Shown: one piece after another, positions 57,731 through 64,000 of the stretch
Layout: every line of letters starts with the position of its first letter
Numbering within the stretch: the stretch's first letter is position 1
Source of the DNA: Dactylellina haptotyla
Taxonomy: Eukaryota; Ascomycota; Orbiliomycetes; Orbiliales; Orbiliaceae
Direction of reading: 5' to 3'
DNA: 64,000 nucleotides
Assembly: GCA_031310005.1 (NCBI GenBank)
Contig: CM062386.1
Coordinates: 2,728,001 to 2,792,000 of the forward strand
Program-made: the position numbers and the translations under genes
The notes under the pieces: generated by a model
What the model was told of the DNA's origin: nothing
Database searches by the model: none
The model's input: only the letters and a program-made list of their open reading frames with translations

Positions 57731-59874
57731 CTATAAGAAATCCTCTACGTTTATCTCGAGCGTGCTGACGGGGTATGTTATTTCGAACGCTTTCAACACG
57801 GACGGGTGAAGTCTACAATATTCAGATTAGCATCATTTTTATATCAACCGTGTATTGAGAAGGATAGAAGGGGAACGTACACTCCAAAATTACCGATGAC
57901 CTTCGCGTCCTGTCCCTTCTTTCTATACCAGATATCTGCCGCCCGGCCGGGGAAGTACGTCTCGCTCTTGAGCTCCTCGATCCAGTAACCGTCCGCGCCG
58001 GAGTCCTTCTCGATGAAGTTCGCGCGGAGCATAGCCATCACGCGGTCCAGCAGGCCGTGAACGACCTCGAACCCGCTGGTCTTGCCGCACCAGGCTGCCG
58101 CGAAGTGTCGTTCGTTGCGGGATTTACGCTCGCAGGTGTCGTCTTTGAACGCTACGTCGCTGACCTCGAACACTTTGATCGGGAGGGCGTGTTTGCGGTT
58201 CTCGCGGATGGTCTTGAGGATGCCCGGGAGTAAAGAGGTGCGGACGACTTGGTATTCTGCCGTCTTGGGGTTCGCGAGTTTGACGGCCGTCTTGCCGTCG
58301 TCTTTGCGGTTTAGGTTGGCGAAGTTCTCGTCGTGGGAGCATAGGATCAGCGGCATGACTTCGCTCCACCCTGCCATCGCGGATTCCAGCCTGATGATGT
58401 CCGCGAGTTTGTTGATCGGTAGGGGCTTCGCGATGGTGCCGGTCTTCATGGGAAAGGTCTTCTTGAGCTTGTTGAAGCCGTAGGCGATAGCGACGTCTTC
58501 CATTATATCGCACTGGTGGAGGACGTCAGCGCGGTTGACGGGGATGTCGACGTCGAGGAGGTCCTTGTCTGTGGCGGAGGGGCGGGCGAGGTAGGACATG
58601 CGTTTGAGGTAGGCGCACATTTCCTCGGCGGAGAGGGAGAGGCCCGTGCAGGCGTTTATGTAGGAGATTTCGGCGGTGGTGCTGCGCGGAGTCATGTCGG
58701 GTGCTTCGCGGGACTCGTGGTTGTGCGGCGAGATGATCTTGACGGGTTCGACGCTGCATGTATTATCAGTATGTGGGTTAAATTTGTTAAAATATAGTAA
58801 GGAACATACGTAAAAGCGTCATCACAGTATCCGGAGAACATGGCGACGAGGATGTGGCAGACGATCTCGGCTTTGGTCTTGTCGGTAGCGGTGATTTCGA
58901 TAAAGACGTTGCGGGTGTCGAGGGTGATTTTGGAGAGCTCGCTGTTGATAATTGGTGGGACGGAGCAGACGTTACGGTTTGCGTCGAGGACGACCGGGTA
59001 GACTGGCGAGTCGCGGATGATGGGCAGGAACTTGGCCAAGTGGCGGCCGGATTCATCTTTCTACATATTCTCAGCTTTTGCACTTTTTATAGAAATTGGG
59101 ATATGGGAGAAAATACATCGTAGTGCTCGAACAATTCGGCGGCATTCATCTCCTTGGTCTGATTGAGGGCGACGAATTTGATGTCCTGCGGCGGGAGGGC
59201 TTCGTATGTGAAGGGGCCCTTGATCTTGTCGAGGTCGTGGGTGCCCATGGACACTAGTGTTCTCTGACGGCAGAGGTTCTGGTGCAGCTTGTCCTGGAGG
59301 GAGATGAAGGAGTCGTAGCGGGCCTGGTCGAATTTGATGCCGCGGAGGACGGCGGCGGAGATGTACTGTCTGATCTTTGAGGTGGACTGGTGGACGGTTA
59401 TCTGCTGGAGTTCGCCGCCGGGGGGAGCGACGACGCGGTAGTTGGGGACGTCCTCGCGGCCGAGGAAGACGTTGAGCATCTTGGAGATGCCCTCGATGCA
59501 GAGCATGTCATATCTGCGTTATCGATATCAGCGTTTCCATTCAACATACGAGAGAGAGTATAAGGTGTGAAGGCACCTGTTGGCCGGGATCTCGATCTTG
59601 AGCTCGGGGGGTCGCTCGGTGCCATCTTTTTCCCGTCGGTCCTGGTCTGTGGTCTGCAATTGGTGAGCCGGGGAGGTTATATAGAGGAGGGTGTATAAGA
59701 CCGTACATCTTCGTCGAGCTCGATGCCTGCATTCCTTGTTAGTGTATCTTCCTAAACACTTATGGGGATAGAAATCGCACCGAATTCGAAGCAGAGTTCG
59801 TCGAACTCGTGGGTGGAGTACTCCCGGCCGAGGGACTGGAAGAGCTCGGCCTTGTTGACCGCGATGGTGGGCAT
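57731..59874 (-). CDS. FRS1: phenylalanyl-tRNA synthetase beta subunit, cytosolic
   Basis: Beta chain of the heterotetrameric enzyme charging tRNA-Phe; this chain holds the editing (B3/B4) domain and tRNA-binding parts. Seven exons (59874-59781, 59726-59707, 59653-59577, 59513-59117, 59060-58810, 58753-57881, 57812-57731) give 597 aa, the usual eukaryotic length. Signatures: [106 protein letters not shown], and a C-terminus with [39 protein letters not shown] and NVEDFL. Exon 2 is only 20 nt (GIELDED) yet keeps the frame. The start is the first ATG and matches the family N-terminus. Confidence 0.96.
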
Positions 59875-61142
59875 GGTGGCGGGATGTGATGAAGCTGGAA
59901 AAGTGGGATGTTGATAGCTAGAGCGGTGAGGCGAGTGGTGTTGTGGAGGGGTTCAGCGAGCCCCGCCAAAATTTGCGACACCACCACGCTACCACAATAC
60001 GGCGTACTATCGTTTATAATACGCTCTACGTAATGAATACGCTGGTATCGTGTATCCCATTGAGTGTGGCCTGATTGATCAGTATACTAAATAAAATATA
60101 CAATAATAGCAATAATACACAATATATCTGTATAATATTCGTGTATATCGATAGACAGAGATAACGAATACCACGGCAATCCTCAATAGGAATTGCCCAC
60201 AATGCCATAGTAGAAGATACAGTATCAGATCCGACCAGTAGGAGAAGATGCTGTAATAGGCCCCCCGAGGCGGCCTGCGGTTAGCCTTCCTGGACAGCTC
60301 CCGTTGGAGCTCTTCCTCACACGAGAACAGGGAAAGAAAAAAAAAAAAAAGAGGGGACACATTCTCACCACCCCACTGCTGTTCCTGCACCCTGCTGCTG
60401 TATTGTACTAGACGGATACGAGTAGATAGCCTTCTGCCTCTGTCATTGAGAGCCCATCCGTTGAGAGAGAGACTCTGCCAGAGACCGTGCTTTGTTCGAG
60501 CGAAACCGCCGAGGTGCCAGCGTCCTGACCTCACCGACAACGCAGGCACAACCCCCCCTCCAAACTGCCTCCAACCTGCCTGCCAATTCTGCTGCTGCAA
60601 GCGTCACGAGCCTCTCCTCCACCCGCGTCTTCTTTCAACCACCACCACTCCTCCACCACGACCATCACCACCGCTATCACCAACTCCCGTCCCTGCAAGC
60701 CCGCCCACCGCAGCCCGAGATTCTCTCTCCAGCCTCCACTTCTGCGTACGTATTCGAATCCAGTCACACCTCTCCTCTTCCTAGCATCCTGCTGGGTGGT
60801 GCTTGCTTGCCTGCTTGCTGTGCTTGCTGCTGCTGCTGGCCGTCTTCCCCCCCCTCCCCTGTCGAACTCGCAGCTGTCCGCTCCCTCTTCGAGAACATTC
60901 ATTCACCCTTCAAAAAGGCGCACCTACCCTGCTTGACCTCCTATCACTGAGCACCTCTTCGGCTTCATTGACCCTTCCCCCACGCTAACTCTCAATGGCG
61001 ACCCCATCCTAGCTTTTTTTGAATTTCATTTTTACCGAAACTACTACTGCAGCATATCAAAAACTCCAGAGCGGTTCCCTTTCTTCGTAGCCCCCTGTCT
61101 GGTATATCACGACATCCCCATCGATAGAGATTCTCCCCAACC
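59875..61142. promoter_or_regulatory. divergent region PheRS beta / PP2A-A with long C/T-rich leader
   Basis: 1.27 kb between divergent starts. The middle (60,010-60,200) is A/T-rich; 60,440-61,140 is strongly C/T-rich and probably the promoter and leader of the PP2A scaffold gene. Short ORFs (60446, 60492) are Pro/Thr/Ser-rich by composition and show no family signature. Confidence 0.5.
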
Positions 61143-63400
61143 ATGGATATTCAGGCTACCAGCGACGAGCTGTATCCCATCGCGGTGCTGATGGATGAAT
61201 TGAAGGTCCGCCATCAGTCCTGCCCAAAAAAGTCCAATTGACCTGTCTGCTCACCACGTATCAATCTCTCCCTTTCCTTCGTTCTCCCTTTTTTAGCACG
61301 ATGACGTCCTGCTTCGATTGAACGCCATCCGTCGATTATCCACGATCGCTCTCGCGCTGGGGGCCGAACGAACAAGAGACGAGCTCATTCCCTTCCTAGA
61401 CGGTACCTCCCCTGATATACACTTTTACCAATCTGACACAACTGACATTGGTTTGCAGAATCCGTGGAGGACGAGGACGAGGTGTTGACAGCTCTGAGCG
61501 ACGAGCTCGGAGGCTTTGTGGAGTACGTCGGGGGTCCAGAGTTCGGCCACGTCCTGCTCTCCCCTCTAGAAAACCTCGCCGCCATCGAGGAGCCCCTCGT
61601 TCGCGACAAGGTGAACCTTTCCTTTCCTTTCTCATATTATACTTATAGCTAACCCCTGCAGGCCGTCGAATCTCTAAACCGCATCTGCGCCGAACTCTCC
61701 CAAGAGCAAGTCGAAACCTACGTCCTCCCCCTCATCCTCCGTCTTTCGAAGGCAGACTGGTTCACCTCGAAAGTCTCCGCCACCGGCCTCTACTGCGCAG
61801 CATACGAGAAGGCCGCCGACCCTTCCAAGGAGAGCCTCCGCTCCCACTTCGGTCAGCTCGTCCACGATGATACTCCCATGGTGCGACGAGCTTCCGCGAC
61901 CGCCCTCGCCAAGTTTGCCAAAATCATGACCGCCGAAATCATCGTTGCCGAAATCCTCCCTCTCTTCCAACATCTCGCCCAAGACGACCAGGATAGCGTC
62001 CGCTTGCTCACCGTTGAGATCCTCATTTCCATTGCTGAGGTTATCCCTCAGGACCAGCAGGCCAGCCACACCATCCTCCTGACAACTCTGCGAAATCTCA
62101 TCGGCGACAAGAGCTGGAGGGTCAGATATATGGTAGCTGACCGCTTCGAGAAGCTTGCCAAGGCCGTTGGAGACGAGGTTGTCAGAAGGGATCTCGTGCC
62201 CGCCTTTGTCAAGCTCCTCAAGGATACCGAGGCGGAAGTCCGCACGGCTATCGCCGGTCAAATACCGGGTGCGTTTTTACATCTCATCAATTGATATTTT
62301 TGGATCACTAACGTTGTGTAGGTTTCTGCGGCTTGCTCGACAGGGAGACTCTGTTGAACGAAATTATGACCAGTGTGGAGGATCTCGTCACCGACTCCTC
62401 ACAACACGTGAGAGCTGCCCTCGGCACCCAGATAAGCGGCCTCGCCCCGATTCTCGGAAAGGAAGAGTAAGTATCTACAATCCAAATCACATAACTTCTA
62501 GCTAACTGAAATATAGGACAATTGCGCACTTGCTGCCAATGTTTTTGCAGATGCTCAAGGACGAGTTCCCTGACGTCAGACTCCACATCATTTCGAAGCT
62601 CGAGCTCGTCAACGAGGGTACGAATTTACATTCTATCAACAGTAAACTCCTACTAATATCTATACAGTCATCGGCATCGAACTCCTCTCGCAATCCCTCC
62701 TCCCCGCCATCGTCCAGCTCGCCGAGGACAAGCAGTGGCGCGTCCGTCTCGCCATTATCGAGTACATCCCCTTGCTTGCCTCGCAACTGGGTGTTGAATT
62801 CTTCGACCAGCAGCTTGGTGAGCTATGTATGGGATGGCTCGGTGACACTGTCTTCTCGATCAGGGAGGCCGCAACCATAAACCTTAAGAAGCTCACGGAG
62901 GTCTTTGGCGTGGAATGGGCCAAGAAGACGATAATACCGAAGGTCATGAACATGGGCACCCACCCCAACTACCTCTACCGAATGACCACCTGCTTCGCCA
63001 TCAGCGTAAGTACTCGATGATTTATCAGCCATTGGATTCTGAGACTAATATATTATAGACGCTGGCGCCTGTCGTATCGCTTGAAGTCATCCAGGAGAAC
63101 ATCGTCCCTGTGATCACCCAGCTCGTGGAGGACCCAATCCCTAACATCCGCTTCAACGTCGCCAAGTCCTATGGTGCTCTGTTGGATGTTCTCCGAAGCC
63201 TTCCCGAGGACGGCAGCCCAGTCACCGGCGGCGAGATTGCTCCTCTAGGAACGGAGCCGTCGCCAGCATGTCTCGAGGTTATTCAGAAGGATGTGATTCC
63301 CGCCCTGGAGAAGCTACAGGCGGATGAGGATATAGACGTCAGATACTTTTCCAGTCAGGCGGCGGCCAAGCTACCGGATGCCATGCACACTAGTCCGTAG
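61143..63400 (+). CDS. TPD3: PP2A scaffold subunit A (PR65 / TPD3)
   Basis: HEAT-repeat scaffold that holds the PP2A catalytic subunit and swaps regulatory B subunits. Eight exons (61143-61205, 61297-61402, 61459-61610, 61662-62268, 62322-62466, 62517-62617, 62668-63005, 63059-63400) give 617 aa, fitting 15 HEAT repeats. Recognisable repeats: [126 protein letters not shown], and [20 protein letters not shown]. The conserved Trp-Arg-Val-Arg repeats lie in the HEAT inner helices. The C-terminus has a short Gly/Ser/Glu insert ([15 protein letters not shown]) in the last repeat. The start [13 protein letters not shown] matches the family. Confidence 0.96.
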
Positions 63401-64000
63401 AGAGACGAAATCAAAAAAAGGATCTATTCGCGAATGAGAAAAGAAAAAAGGAAAAGGAAAAAGAAGACAAAAAGCAAGACTACATCTTTGACAGCTTTGT
63501 TCAGCTCTTTTTTTTTTTGGAACTACTTTTTTTTATTTTTAGAATACGAAACAAATTTCTTTGTTTTTGGACTTCTTCTTCATCTTATTTCCCCTCTACC
63601 GCCTCTACCGGTAACCGCTTTCTTGTGGATAGCCTCTGAAGAATAGTGTGTATGTGCTTTGTTAGCTAGATGCCTGGATATAGCTTCTTTAACGAATGAG
63701 ACATGGACCTTCCTAGCGATTTAATACTATATTTTATAAAACTAGAACTTCCAGACTTCCTTATTTTTTCCTAGTATACGTGAGATAGCTAGGAGATCAT
63801 ACCGTATATAATAGTTTACCTAGCTACCTTGAAGCTCGAGCTGTCTGTCGTGCGAGCAAACAAACAAGCAATTGGAGCTAGTTATGTGTGTGACTGACAC
63901 CGCGTTGGTGAGACAAAGCAAGCGCGCCCGAAGCTCCAAACCCCAACGTTAACGTCAGTCGGCTCGCCTCCAACACGCGACGACGTTTTATTTGTTATCG
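63401..64000. other. PP2A-A 3' flank, right window edge
   Basis: A purine-rich then T-rich stretch directly after the stop is consistent with the 3' UTR. From about 63,700 on the sequence is mixed and shows no gene up to the window edge. Confidence 0.5.

Noticed and set aside
60446-60950. Pro/Ser/Thr-rich ORFs upstream of the PP2A scaffold gene
   Set aside because: Composition is explained by the C/T-rich leader; two frames overlap and neither has motifs.

Overview
The window comes from a filamentous ascomycete (Pezizomycotina). Coding regions are GC-leaning, introns are mostly 50-120 nt with GTRNGT donors and CTAAC/CTGAC-like branch sites, and the gene set includes a Zn2Cys6 regulator, a fungal-type MED15, SEA4 and HOS4. 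I could not fix the class or genus by reading. All splice models were built by hand. In every multi-exon gene the reading frame closes across all junctions; the weakest points are the 3' end of SEA4 and the start of HOS4.

Left part (1-31 kb): 1-2893 shows no gene. Then come cysteine dioxygenase (+), the SEA4/MIOS subunit of GATOR2 (-), the rRNA-processing protein EFG1 (+), a Zn2Cys6 transcription factor (-), glycogenin with a very long His/Gln-rich tail (-), a nucleoside hydrolase (-), a ferric-reductase/NADPH-oxidase-like flavocytochrome (+), and the 1686-residue Gln-rich Mediator subunit MED15 (+).

Middle (about 31-40 kb): a gene desert. From about 31.6 to 38.9 kb the DNA is more A/T-rich than the flanks, has stops in every frame, and contains isolated GC-rich palindromes and hairpins. 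No protein family could be recognised in it. It ends in CTA and (GA)n microsatellites before gene-rich DNA resumes.

Right part (40-64 kb): ribosomal protein eS12 (-, with a first coding exon that is only the ATG), the polyprenol-reductase-type enzyme DFG10 (-), the ankyrin protein HOS4 of the Set3 histone deacetylase complex (+), a TBC1D5-like Rab GAP (-), a membrane-anchored epoxide-hydrolase-type alpha/beta hydrolase (+), the nucleotide-sugar transporter HUT1 (+), the 2OG-Fe(II) dioxygenase ALKBH6 (-), the cytosolic Phe-tRNA synthetase beta subunit (-), and the PP2A scaffold subunit A (+).

Nearly all genes are conserved housekeeping genes: nutrient signalling (SEA4, PP2A), translation (eS12, PheRS, EFG1), transcription (MED15, HOS4, Zn2Cys6), ER glycosylation supply (DFG10, HUT1) and carbon, sulfur and nucleoside metabolism. 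No biosynthetic cluster, CRISPR, rRNA or tRNA was seen. The points of most interest are the unexplained desert, the glycogenin His/Gln tail, possible non-AUG N-terminal extensions on DFG10 and HOS4, and several very small exons.
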